From Chamaea fasciata (lineage: Eukaryota; Chordata; Aves; Passeriformes; Sylviidae): 64,000 bases of DNA. The stretch spans positions 3,849,001-3,913,000 of the forward strand of contig JARCOQ010000016.1 of NCBI GenBank assembly GCA_029207755.1. The letters are read 5' to 3'. This document shows, piece after piece, positions 1 through 22,247 of this stretch (position 1 is its first letter; every line of letters begins with the position of its first letter). Both the position numbers and the translations under genes were made by a program. The notes below the pieces were generated by a model, which had not been told where the DNA came from, did no database searches, and was given only the letters and a program-made list of their open reading frames with translations.

Positions 1-1869
1 TGCTGGTTAGTGCTGAAGAGCACAAGTGCCACATGTTCAGCAGGAAGTGCATTTTATTCTCCAGCAGGATGTGCGGCTTTGCACAGAGCAAAACCCTGGC
101 CAAAACCAGCAGGCAGAGTGGTGGTGAGCACATCTCATTGCAAATGTTTATTTGAATCCTTTCATCTCTCTTTGAAGACGCACCATTTACTTGCTCAAGA
201 AGTTTAAGGTATAAAGTACAGAGCACACAGGCCATGACTTTAAAAGAGATGCAGGATGGCCAAGCAGAAAGTTGCCAACTAATGTAATGCTTTAATCATT
301 GTGGCTGGGCCTTTGCTCACTGTCACCCGCTTCAATAAGACAAGTGCTTAAGTACTTCATTACATTGTGATCTGCAGATGAATAATTGCATCTTTGAAGA
401 ACTACAGATCTGTTGCTTTGATAATGGGCAAACTGGTCTTGCTTGAAAGAACCCAGTCGTCTTAGCAGTAGAAGAAGCTCAGACATTTCTGCCTGCTAGA
501 CAGCATTTCCTTTGGCTCCCTGTGCTGGGGGATTTGTCAGTGACTACATGAGCTCAAGTATCAGCTCTCCTGGAATATCTAGACAATGTACTGCCATTAG
601 TTTTTCATAATGCTGTTGCTATTTAACAGATAACCTATTTCTAGAAGAAAAAACTTGCCCTTAAGTCATCAGGCACTGTTTTTATGTAAGTCACTAAGTC
701 AGTGGGTGACCAGCTTTGTGTTGTGGCAAGCTTTATTGCCTTGAATACATTTGTCACAGGAGTAGGGGAAATTACCTTTGTTTCTGAAATGAAATTTAGG
801 AGTATGATTTAATGAAATGGGAAGATTCTCTGGCTTCTTTAAGCCACAAGAGATTGGATTCTACTTCGAATGAAATTGGATTTGTTGACTCTTATTTCCC
901 CATCTGCCTGTGCTCATTTTTATACGCAGAGGAACAGAGTGGCAGGGTTTGTATTTTTGCATTTGCAGATCAGTCTGCAAACCCTCTTTCTAACCTCTGG
1001 GTTTGTTTTTTGTTATGGACAAGCCCCAAGACTTCAGAAACAGATACATTTAAGCTCCACAGCCTCAGTTCTGCAGTAGTACTTGAGCTTGTGTTGAATT
1101 ATCGAAGAGGGAGGTTGGGGCAAAAGAAAGGGAAGCTGTTAGCTCAGAACTCCAGAGACTTTGTGCTCACCTAATAGAAACAAGGAAATGAGCCCCAGGA
1201 CACCCCAGTTCCTGAGCTCCTTTGCTGAGGTGCCCTGCTGCCCTAAGCATAGCACACGTGTGGTCACAGCAGGGCTCTGAGGTTTGACACTTCATTATCA
1301 TGGAAAGGGTTTCTTAAAAAGCTTCAGATCCAGTGACTGCCCTCACTCTCCTGCTCTGTCCCACTGCTCCCCTCAGCCTCTTCCCCTGAGCTTCAGCCCC
1401 CTTTACCCCTCCACTGCCCTGCTCCTCCAGCCCTCACCCACCCGTCCCTCCCTCAGCTGGCTTCTGCACAAGCCCCAGGTTCTCCCCCAGGAGCCACTGC
1501 TGTCCCTCACTGCCTTGGCATCATTTGTCCCTTCGTGGCTCTCAGCCTTCCCCTCCATTGAAGCCATCTGTCCTCCAGGGTGGGCACACCCCGTGCCCTG
1601 GGTTCGTGCTCTCTCCTGTGCACTGGAGAAGGGCTTGTTACTGTTCGTGTTGGTCGTCCCAGAGCCAGCCAGTTGTCCCCAAGACTTTGTGGACTCTAGA
1701 ATCACAGAATCTTCAAGGCTGGAAGAGACCTTTGAGATCATCCAGCAGTACCACTGTAACCACAAACCACCACCCAGCACCAGCTCCAGACACCCCTCAA
1801 CTGCCCCTGGGGATGGTGCCTCCAGCACGGCCCTGGGCAGCCTAACAGAGCCGTTCCCTGTGTCCCCAG
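1..1869 (+). other. POLR3E: Last intron of POLR3E (partial)
   Basis: No coding exon was recognised upstream of the acceptor that ends here. The reading frames in this stretch are low-complexity (Pro/Ser/Leu-rich) and show no domain. The intron ends in a pyrimidine-rich acceptor (ccctgtgtccccag) at 1869. A CR1 fragment occupies 1690-1845. Intron status is inferred from the exon that follows. Confidence 0.6.
1690..1845 (-). mobile_element. CR1 LINE 3' fragment (antisense)
   Basis: The stretch starting agaatcacagaatc, followed by ggctggaagagacctttgag and later ccctgggcagcct, matches the conserved 3' region of avian CR1 retroposons read in antisense. The right edge is unclear and lies within about 25 bases of the POLR3E terminal exon. 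It was recognised from memory of the CR1 consensus, so exact borders are approximate. Confidence 0.75.
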
Positions 1870-1926
1870 GACTGCTGTGTGAGCTATGGTGGCATGTGGT
1901 ACCTTAAGGGCACGGTGCAGTCCTGA
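1870..1926 (+). CDS. POLR3E: POLR3E, terminal coding exon (C-terminal 18 residues)
   Basis: POLR3E encodes RPC5, a subunit of RNA polymerase III that pairs with RPC4 in the TFIIF-like subcomplex acting in initiation and termination. After a strong acceptor at 1869 the frame reads DCCVSYGGMWYLKGTVQS and stops at TGA 1924-1926, which I recognise as the C-terminal end of RPC5. Position also supports it: POLR3E lies next to CDR2 in mammals with the two genes tail to tail, as here. Only this exon is visible; all earlier exons lie left of the window. The identity rests on a short tail and on synteny. Confidence 0.75.
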   Translation, partial: DCCVSYGGMWYLKGTVQS

Positions 1927-2215
1927 CGGCGGCGGCAGCGGTGTCAGCTGATCTCGGGGACTGAGAGGGACCCGCGGGGGTGGCACAGCCGGAGACGCGC
2001 CGCGGCCTCGGCAGGATCTGAGCTGCTCTGGGGCATCACTGCGGGCAGCCACGGACATCCCACCAGCCGGAGGCTGCGTGGCCCCCGAGGCGCGGCAGCG
2101 GCCGGGAAGGCACCGTGGGACCCTGTCTGCAGCTTGATTAATCTGGGATTTCTAATGTATTGCAATTCTCCTTCTGTTTCGTTATGAGAAAATAAAACCG
2201 TATAGTGACACAGAC
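1927..2215 (+). other. POLR3E: POLR3E 3' UTR
   Basis: The first 180 bases are unusually GC- and CpG-rich for a 3' UTR, then the composition turns AT-rich before an AATAAA at 2191-2196. Cleavage would fall near 2210-2215. The open frames across it are not supported as genes. Confidence 0.6.
2191..2196 (+). terminator. POLR3E: Poly(A) signal of POLR3E
   Basis: Canonical AATAAA about 265 bases after the POLR3E stop, with GT-rich sequence (tggtct, ttttgt) downstream. Confidence 0.65.
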
Positions 2216-2231
2216 ATGATGGAAAATCATG
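2215..2231. repeat. Short palindrome between convergent poly(A) signals
   Basis: CATGAT (2215-2220), a five-base loop, then ATCATG (2226-2231). It sits between the plus-strand AATAAA at 2191 and the minus-strand AATAAA at 2246-2241, where both transcripts would be cleaved. Confidence 0.6.
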
Positions 2232-2240
2232 GTCTAAAAC

Positions 2241-2246
2241 TTTATT
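2241..2246 (-). terminator. CDR2: Distal candidate poly(A) signal of CDR2
   Basis: TTTATT on the plus strand is AATAAA on the CDR2 strand, followed on that strand by a GT-rich tgtctgtgt element. Other candidates on the same strand lie at 5631-5636, 4586-4591 and 3324-3329, so the end actually used cannot be decided from sequence. Confidence 0.45.
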
Positions 2247-3714
2247 TTGTAAGTAATGCCAATAAATTAAATTTGTTTACAAACATCCCAGTTTTTGTTA
2301 AATCCCTGGATGCTCATACTTTAGTGTGAGCATTGTCATAGCCCTTGCAGCCCTCTTCATAGAGAGCAGGTGGTCATGTTCATGGGAACGTCAGGCCTGG
2401 GAGGGGGGGAACAAAATCACTGTCTGTGAACTCTGTACTACGTAACCATTGTTCTCACCTGTTGTCTGTGAAATGAGTTATTTGGAGAAGTACCAACATC
2501 TGAAACATGGGGAACAACTACTGGATTTCTTCTGCTGGTGTGGGGTTGGTGTGAGGAGCTTTGTGCATAACTGTACGTGACAGAAGCAAGGTAAGTAACC
2601 GAGGGCACCCTCTGGAAGGCATCCAGCCGTAGTTACCACACAGCAACCATGTAAAACCTCTATTTTGTTGTAATTTTTAAATAAAATTTTATCTCAAAGG
2701 TCAATTCTGCTCCGCCTTGTATTTGTCCAAGAAGAAGCAGAAGCTGTACCTGGCTCCTTTTACATCATGAAGGGGAGGAAGGACAGACGTAGAGAGGCAA
2801 GTGCAGTGCAGTCCCTGAGCTCCCTGGGCTGTGCAGCAGCAGGGACAGGGACCCAGCCCTGGTGGCTCGTCCTGAACGGGCCTTACCTGCAGTACCAGCA
2901 GGAGTAGCTGCTGTGGGCACTGCACAGCACTGTCCCTGCTGCTCCTGCTCTCTGCTGCAGCTTCCATCACATGAGAAGCTCAAGGGGATTCTATTGATTT
3001 CATCTACTTATGCTCAGAAAAGGCTGAGTTGAGTTGTTGACCAAAATAAGAAGATTAAGGTAGTTAATCCAGATAAGATTGGCTAAGAATATTGTTACCA
3101 TACTTACGGCATTTCACATTTTGGTGGAAAATGGCTATTTTTGAACTGCTAAAACTACCTTATTTAATAGTTTAGTGTAGTTTATTAACTGCATCAATAA
3201 AACTGGGATGTGTTTTATATTTAGGCAGCCCTGGCTGGCACTGACCCAGTGGCTGTGGCTGGAAAGCTCTCTGGGAAAGACATGCTCCAGGAGCAGCTCA
3301 AAGAAGAGCCCAGCCCGGAGGGATTTATTGCACAGCCTGCACAGGTAAGTGCTGCAGGACAGCCAGAGCTCGGCAATGGCACAGGTAGCCAAAGGGGAAG
3401 TACAGTACAGAAGAATCAAGAAGTTCTGAGGAAATATTTTTGGTATTTTTAAGCATAGAAATTGTTTCTATCAGGTGCTCTAAATTAGCCAAAAGTAATA
3501 AACCACTGAAGATCACCTATTTAAGCAAAAATCTGGAACTGCTTTTACATGTCTTCTGCCCAGCAGGTGTGGTTTGCCTCTGTCCCCAAAGTGGTAAGGA
3601 ACACTGGTAGTGAAGCACTTTGTGCCTTTCTCAGGTTACTGCTTTCCAGGCTCCAAATTGGGGTGAGACAAGTGCAGGTGCCAGGGATACAGTGACAGGA
3701 CAGTTACCTCATGG

Positions 3715-3895
3715 TGATGCCTTTAGTTCTAGCTTTCTTCTTCTTCAGATTCTGTGCTGCCTAGGGGTGTAGTTCCGAGCCTCATATTAAGTGCTAGTAA
3801 GCTCTCTTCACAAGGTAGGGAGACAAAACAAATCCTTTTGCTGCTGGAAGACCAAGGACAATTTTCAGGCCCAAAGCATAAACAACGGTGGACTG
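3715..3895 (+). repeat. Left arm of a dispersed inverted repeat
   Basis: Blocks 3715-3784 (including ctgtgctgcctaggggtgta) and 3865-3895 (including aggcccaaagcataaacaac) match, in inverted orientation, the copy at 4190-4288. About 80 bases between the two blocks are absent from the other copy. The family was not identified. Confidence 0.7.
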
Positions 3896-4189
3896 AGATC
3901 AAGATAAGCAAGAAAGTGTATTTATATTTCTTAGCTGGGACCTATTCTCATTTTATCATTCCAGCTCACTCTATGTAGGAAGCAATAGATATTTAGTCAT
4001 GCTTCAAAATCTCTATATAGCTGTATAGAATTGTTCTGATTCCATTAAAAATGAGAAGTTTAAAAAAAAAAAAAAAACATGGTCACAAAGTATTACTTTT
4101 ATATAGATTTTGGCCCGTTTGCATTTTAGGGTTTAATTGTCCAATTACATCTTCAGGTTGTGAGGTCCCATCCTTCTTGTTCCTCCCTC

Positions 4190-4288
4190 CAGTCCACCAC
4201 TGTTTATGTTTTGGGCCTGAGGCTCAGAACTACTCCCCTAGGCAGCACAGCATCTGAAAAAAACAAGAAAGCTAAAACTCAAGGCATC
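4190..4288 (-). repeat. Right arm of the dispersed inverted repeat
   Basis: The reverse complement matches 3715-3895, apart from the roughly 80-base internal segment present only in the left copy. The centres are about 430 bases apart, so a transcript crossing both arms could fold into a long imperfect duplex. Confidence 0.7.
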
Positions 4289-5983
4289 TGTGGCAGAGCA
4301 GCTTTTCTGCTTTCCCTGCCCTCACCTCTTTTTGAACAGCACTAACAAAAGCCACAACAATGAGGAAAAACTACTTACTTCCATCTGGATTTCTGTCCTA
4401 GACAGGCCTGCTCTTTTCCATGCAGCATAACTTTTCTAAAATACAAGTTTCATGGGAACTCCATCGGAGCTCTGTAGCAAAGATGGCAAGACTAGATAAT
4501 GCAGGTGCCATCTGCACCAACTTCAGTTTCCTGATTGGCACAGATGGATATAATTACTACTTACACATGTAGCTTGACTGGATTATTTATTTGCTTAGAA
4601 AAATATTCAGAAGATTCAGATTCCCATTTTTAAATAATTTTCAGACTGCAATACATGTTTTAGAGAAACTCCCACAACATGAAGTCTTAATACTGAAGGA
4701 CAAGCTGAACAGAGAACAGCATAAGGCAGCAGAGCTGCAGCAGCAGCAGCTGGACTAAAGCTGAGAAACTGTCAACATTGTGGGTCAAGGGTTTGGTACC
4801 TGGCAGCAACTCAGCAGGAAGCTGTTTTCCAAGAACTGCTGGCCACATTAAGCTATGAGACCCTTTCATTGTGCCTTTTTTTCTTTCTCTTAATTTCTGT
4901 GTTCCAAAGAACAACCTTCTCCATGTTACTTTTCAGAAATTGAGTTTTGTATGAATTACTATTAGGGAGTGGAAAAAGGAGAGGGAGAACAATAGTGTGG
5001 TCCCATTTTCAGTAGGATATGTGCTGGCAGTGTTGTGGCCATCCTCCCACCCCGCCAGGCAGCACGGAATAGGTCCAGAGGCCAACACTGGAAGCAACAG
5101 ACAAAACAATGTAAGGTTTTACCTGGCTTGTCTCCTCAAGCACTTGGAGTTTGTGGTATGCAACATGAAAAGCTACTGCACTATGTCAATGCTACTTCTA
5201 AAGTTAAATAGCCAAACAACAACTCTCTAACTTACCAAATACACATAAAAATGTACTTTGCAGACATTCCACCAGAGAACCGTAGGTCCCAAATAACACA
5301 TAGAGTCAATTCACAGTATCTTGCCTTAAGACAAAGTGCCCTACAAAGGAAACCGTATCTAAAAAGCCACACAAACTTTACAACAAATCCTTTCTTAGCA
5401 GGAAGACATTTACACTAATCTGTGGGAGACCTTAGTGATTGTGAAAACGTGGTATTGGCTTAAAGCAAGCACAGCTTTCCACCACCATGCCAAAGCAAGA
5501 TCAGCTGAACTGCTCCCCTCCTGGAGCTGAGGAGATGCTGCCCCTGGGACTGGTCAGGGTTTTGCTTTTGTTCATTTTCTACATCAGTGTAGTCACAGGG
5601 CTAGATCATCCCTATGAACCAAAGGACAGCTTTATTCTGGTTCTCGTGAGAGATTCAGAGCTCTTAGCTCTGTTATTTCTGAAGTGGATGAAGGAAAGAA
5701 GTGTCAGTCACTGCTCTGGCAGGAGATAAGGTGCAATACCAAGTAGTAGTGTAGCATTACGCCATGATGTTTCTTTGCTTTACAACCACTAGTTTGTGTG
5801 ACAGTGCTAAACATTAAATCTACTGCTACACAGGAACAGGGAATCTAGCTGATAACTAACTAGCTTGTTAACTACAGGGCTACCAGCCAATCCAAAACAT
5901 TCATTTTGAGTGCTCAAGAAACACATCAGTTTAAGGAGTCTAGTGACATTCATACGAAGTGTGTTCTTGACTAACAGATAAGG

Positions 5984-18360
<12,377 letters not shown>

Positions 18361-18779
18361 CGCGCTCCCTCCGCTCACGGGCGGTTGAGCCGGCGGCGCC
18401 CACCCCGCGATCCCCCTTGCGCCGAGCGGGGCAGAGCGAGCCGGCAGCCGCTCCCCGCCTCAGCAGCCGCCTCCGGCCATTGCCGAGCGGCTCCGGACTT
18501 TGCCGAACCTCTCCCCCTTCTGGCCGGGCTGCGCCGGCGGCAACGTGGCAGCTGCTGCTGCCGCCGCCCGCCCCTCGCCTCCCGCGATTCAAACACAGCA
18601 CCCTCGCCTCGCCTCGCCGGCGGGCGGCCAATGGGGAGCCGCCCGCCGCACAGATCGAAAGGAGGCTACACCAGTCACAAGGCGAATCCATATCAAATGA
18701 CCAATAGGAGCGAAGAGAGGGCGGGCCCGGGGCAGCCGCACCCCGCCCCGCCCCGCGGTGCGCAGCCTCCCGTCAGAAG

Positions 18780-21700
18780 AGGTGGGTCGGTGCCTCTGGA
18801 AGGGGCGGTGGTCGCCGGCGCTCGGGGGTGCTGATGGCGGGGAGCGGCTGCTGAGGGATGTCGGCTACGGCTTGCGGCGGAGCAGGGCTGGCGCAGCCCG
18901 GAGTTGGACAGTGCGATTTGGTGTAGGGAAAGCCGGGGCTCGTAGTCGCCCCGCGTTGGGAGCGCTGAGGGAAGAGCGTGAGGAGGGACCCGGCGTGGCG
19001 TCCAGGTGCGGGCCGCCTCTCCGCCCGAGTGCGGGAGGGGAGAGCGGAGCGGGGAGCCTGCAGTCCGAAAAGGGCTGGCTCCATCTCCGCACCTCGGTCG
19101 AGCGGCTGCCGCTCCCCCTCGCCTCTTTTCCGCACAAAGCGGAGGGAGTCGTGTTTCCTGTCCCGGGTCCTGCTGAGAAAAACGAGCGTAACTTCCCCGT
19201 TCTTAGCAGACGAGCCCTTTCAAGGGTGCAGTCCTGCGAGCTCCCCGAGCCTCCAGGAGCGCAGCCCCACAGAGGCGGAGCGGGCAGCGGCCTCTGTGAG
19301 CGCTCCCTGGGCACTTCTCCTCAGTGCTGCCCCTCGGGACTAGCAGCCCGTTTATTCTGGCTTCCCTCTTAATGTGGTGCCAGTCACGTCAGAAGGATGA
19401 AGAAGATCCTTGTGTCCAATCAGTCTGTCAGGGCTGTGAGCATTGCACAGCGGTTTGGGACCCAGAACGGCAGAGCGGGATGTCAGCTAGTGCGCCTCAG
19501 GCGACGTTCGCTATTTTCTCTCGGAATCCACTTTTCTTCCTTAGACTCTTGCTCTAATTTCTTTTAGCAATTGTTGCCCTGCTCTGGGAGAAACGCAGGT
19601 AATGTCACACTGCATCTCACTGGCCCGAACGGGCTGTTCTTTCGGCCTCTGAGTATTAACACAGTTGTAACCACTAGAAATTTCTGAAACCGATTTGCCT
19701 TCTGTGAGTCACAAAACGTGCGCCTGTGCTTTAACCTGCTCAATATAAAGGCTGACTATTAAGAAGAGGGAGGGGATGCTCATGCATGATTTCATTGTAG
19801 TGCTATTAAAGGGAACATCTGGGGAAGGAAGTGTGGTACCTCAACTTCTAATTGAACCTGTTTCATAAACAAGATGCTGGGCCAGATGTACCAATTAGGG
19901 TAGACTTGTGTCAGGTCCTGCATATTATAATTAGTCATGGTACTAAAGGCCAGTTTCGGCATTGTTAGAAGATTCTTGTTGAAGAAATTTCAAGTATCTT
20001 TCAAATTTTCTGAAACTGAGGGGACCGTTTTTTATTTGTGTCAGAAGGAATCAAGTCAAACAATTTGGAAATGACTGCTGGTAATGTTAGTGTGAAGCAC
20101 TTTTATTCTTGGTGCTTGTGGAATTGGAAGGAAAGTCTCCCAATTCTCCATTTTGAAGACCCATTCAGGGTGCTCCAGGTAGAAATAGAGGTGAAATGTC
20201 TACCTTTCCAAAAGCCCTAATATCCACTATATAAATAATTTTAATAAGTATATTTGTGAAGGCTTGAAAAAGCAAATGTGGCACTTGCTAATATCATACT
20301 CATTGGAATTGCTTTCATATTAATGTCAAGCTTTTTTAAAAAAAGAAACATTTCAGTTGTACATCTTTTCAATAACCTTTTCCATTTTAGGTTTCTCAGA
20401 TTGTGAAACCAAACTTGCTACAAAAATGCAAAATTTCATCCCCTGAAAATGGTATTGTCTTTACAGTTGTAGAAAAATAAGTTTGAAGATATACGTAATT
20501 TTCAAATATTTAAAAAATCAGTCATATTCTTAGAAATAAATTTGCTTTAATAAAATGAATCCTAGGGTTCCAGCTATTTATCAGCTTGATTTTTTTTCTT
20601 AGCTATAGGATGAAGTTGCCCACTCTTTGCATCGTGTTTCATATCACAGCATCTTACATATATATGCAAAAGTGCACCCACACTTTATTTGCTCTACAAG
20701 AGCTCATTTTCCATGTTTGGGGGATGGAAAAACTGCCTGTTCCATCTTCCCCAGTCCTTACCTGATTTGTGGCTTTTGCTTGGTCCTTGCCTGGTTGATT
20801 CTGAAGTTCCTCCCTTCCTGCACAGCCGCCTTGTAAACCACAGGAAGGCTGGAAACAGCCTTGGCTTTCATTTCCTGTTTCTTCCATGGTTATTTTTATG
20901 AGGAGTTCAGGGAGCTGCTTATAGAGCAGCTGATCAAGCAGATATTCAAACTAGCTGTTTTGATGGATATGTGAAAATTGCATTTAGGGTAAAATTGTTA
21001 ATATGCAGAGGAGCAAAGTGTGAGCTGTTGGCACAAAGCAGGTTGTAATGTTCTGCATAGTAAGGCTGAAATTTGAACTTGAGGTATCAAAATAAATAGC
21101 AGACAGCTAGCTTCCTTCAACAGATGTAAAACTGAGTAAAGCCTCAGTTAAAAATAGATACCTGGGAGTAATTATGTATTGGTCTTAGAGAATCAAGTAT
21201 GGCCAAAGGCTACTTTTAGGTAGCTATTAAACAGTTTTAAAAGGTAGAGGTTCCCTGGAGTTAGCTCTTTTCATGGCATAGTTTGCACTAAACATGCTAA
21301 GATAATTGATGGAAAAGATCAGCATCTTAAAAATTGTTGCCTGAATATCTGCATGATGGATTAAAGAAATGTGTATTCTTGGGCTGAATCTCTGTTATTT
21401 GGGCATACATAAAATGCTGTGTGTGCTACTTGCTACGTTTTATTTACATGCAGTCGTCATACCATGAAAATTTTAATTTAAAGGTGTTTTGTTTTAGTTG
21501 TTTAATGGTTTATTAGGTGAAAATATTGCTTCCACGACTTCTTAACAATTAGTATTTTAAAACAGAAGGGCAAAACTTGGTATTTGTTTTGAAAGAAATA
21601 TTCCCCTACGTGCGTGCTGTGTTTGACATTCATAGCATTGGAATACATAAGAAGTTGAGTCACTTCATTCCAACCCTGTCCATAATTTTAAGAATATGTA

Positions 21701-22094
21701 GCTAGCAAGAAAGATCTAAAATATATGCAATTACTTTGAACTCTGCACCACGGTGAGTGTTTGCAGTAGCAGGTTTTTAAGTGGAGTCTATACATCAGTT
21801 AGGAAGAGTTTCTTTTAAATTTTTGTCTACTTATTCTGTTGACTTTTAAGTACTGGTTGTACTTAGAAATATCACCTAATAACTTATTATTTTGGACTCA
21901 GTGTCATAATTCAGTAAAATGTGTTTCTGATTTTTTAAAAAAAAGGAAGAATGGGAAATTTTTCCTCCAATAATCCATTCCTGTACCTCTGAAACAAGCA
22001 AATCCCCCATATTATTTTAATTTGGAAAATTATTCTCCTAATTGTTGTGATTCTCTTTTGTAACTTGAGGAAGAAGAAGCTGTACTCCTGGAAG
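18780..22094 (+). other. MFSD13B: 5' UTR and upstream intron of MFSD13B (inferred)
   Basis: No coding exon was found between the CpG island and the ATG at 22095. An upstream non-coding exon is likely; a good donor (GCAG|GTAATG) lies at 19600. An acceptor-like stretch (ttctcttttgtaacttgag) lies just before the coding exon. The rest looks like ordinary AT-rich intron. The transcription start cannot be placed. Confidence 0.45.
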
Positions 22095-22247
22095 ATGAAG
22101 ATTCTTTGGAGAATTCATTCTAATGCGCTGGCATATTCCATGACTACCTTAGGTGCTGGAATGATGAACAGCATCTTTAATTTCTACTATGTTAAGCTTT
22201 TCCTAAACCGATACAAAATTTCAGAAAGCGCATTTCATTTGGCACAG
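22095..22247 (+). CDS. MFSD13B: MFSD13B coding exon 1
   Basis: 51 codons from ATG 22095 to a CACAG|GTACTG donor. It encodes the first transmembrane hairpin, with the motif FNFYYVKLFLNRYKIS. Confidence 0.85.

Larger units (their letters stand above)
2216..5983 (-). other. CDR2: CDR2 3' UTR and/or downstream spacer
   Basis: No coding region is seen in this 3.7-kb stretch. It lies directly downstream of the CDR2 stop and contains several possible poly(A) signals. If the distal signal is used, the entire stretch is CDR2 3' UTR and abuts POLR3E. It contains an inverted-repeat pair at 3715-3895 and 4190-4288. Confidence 0.55.

Noticed and set aside
1284..1907. 207-codon open frame, rich in Pro, Ser and Leu
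   Set aside because: It lies in a POLR3E intron, includes CR1 sequence and crosses the terminal exon in a different frame. No domain is visible.
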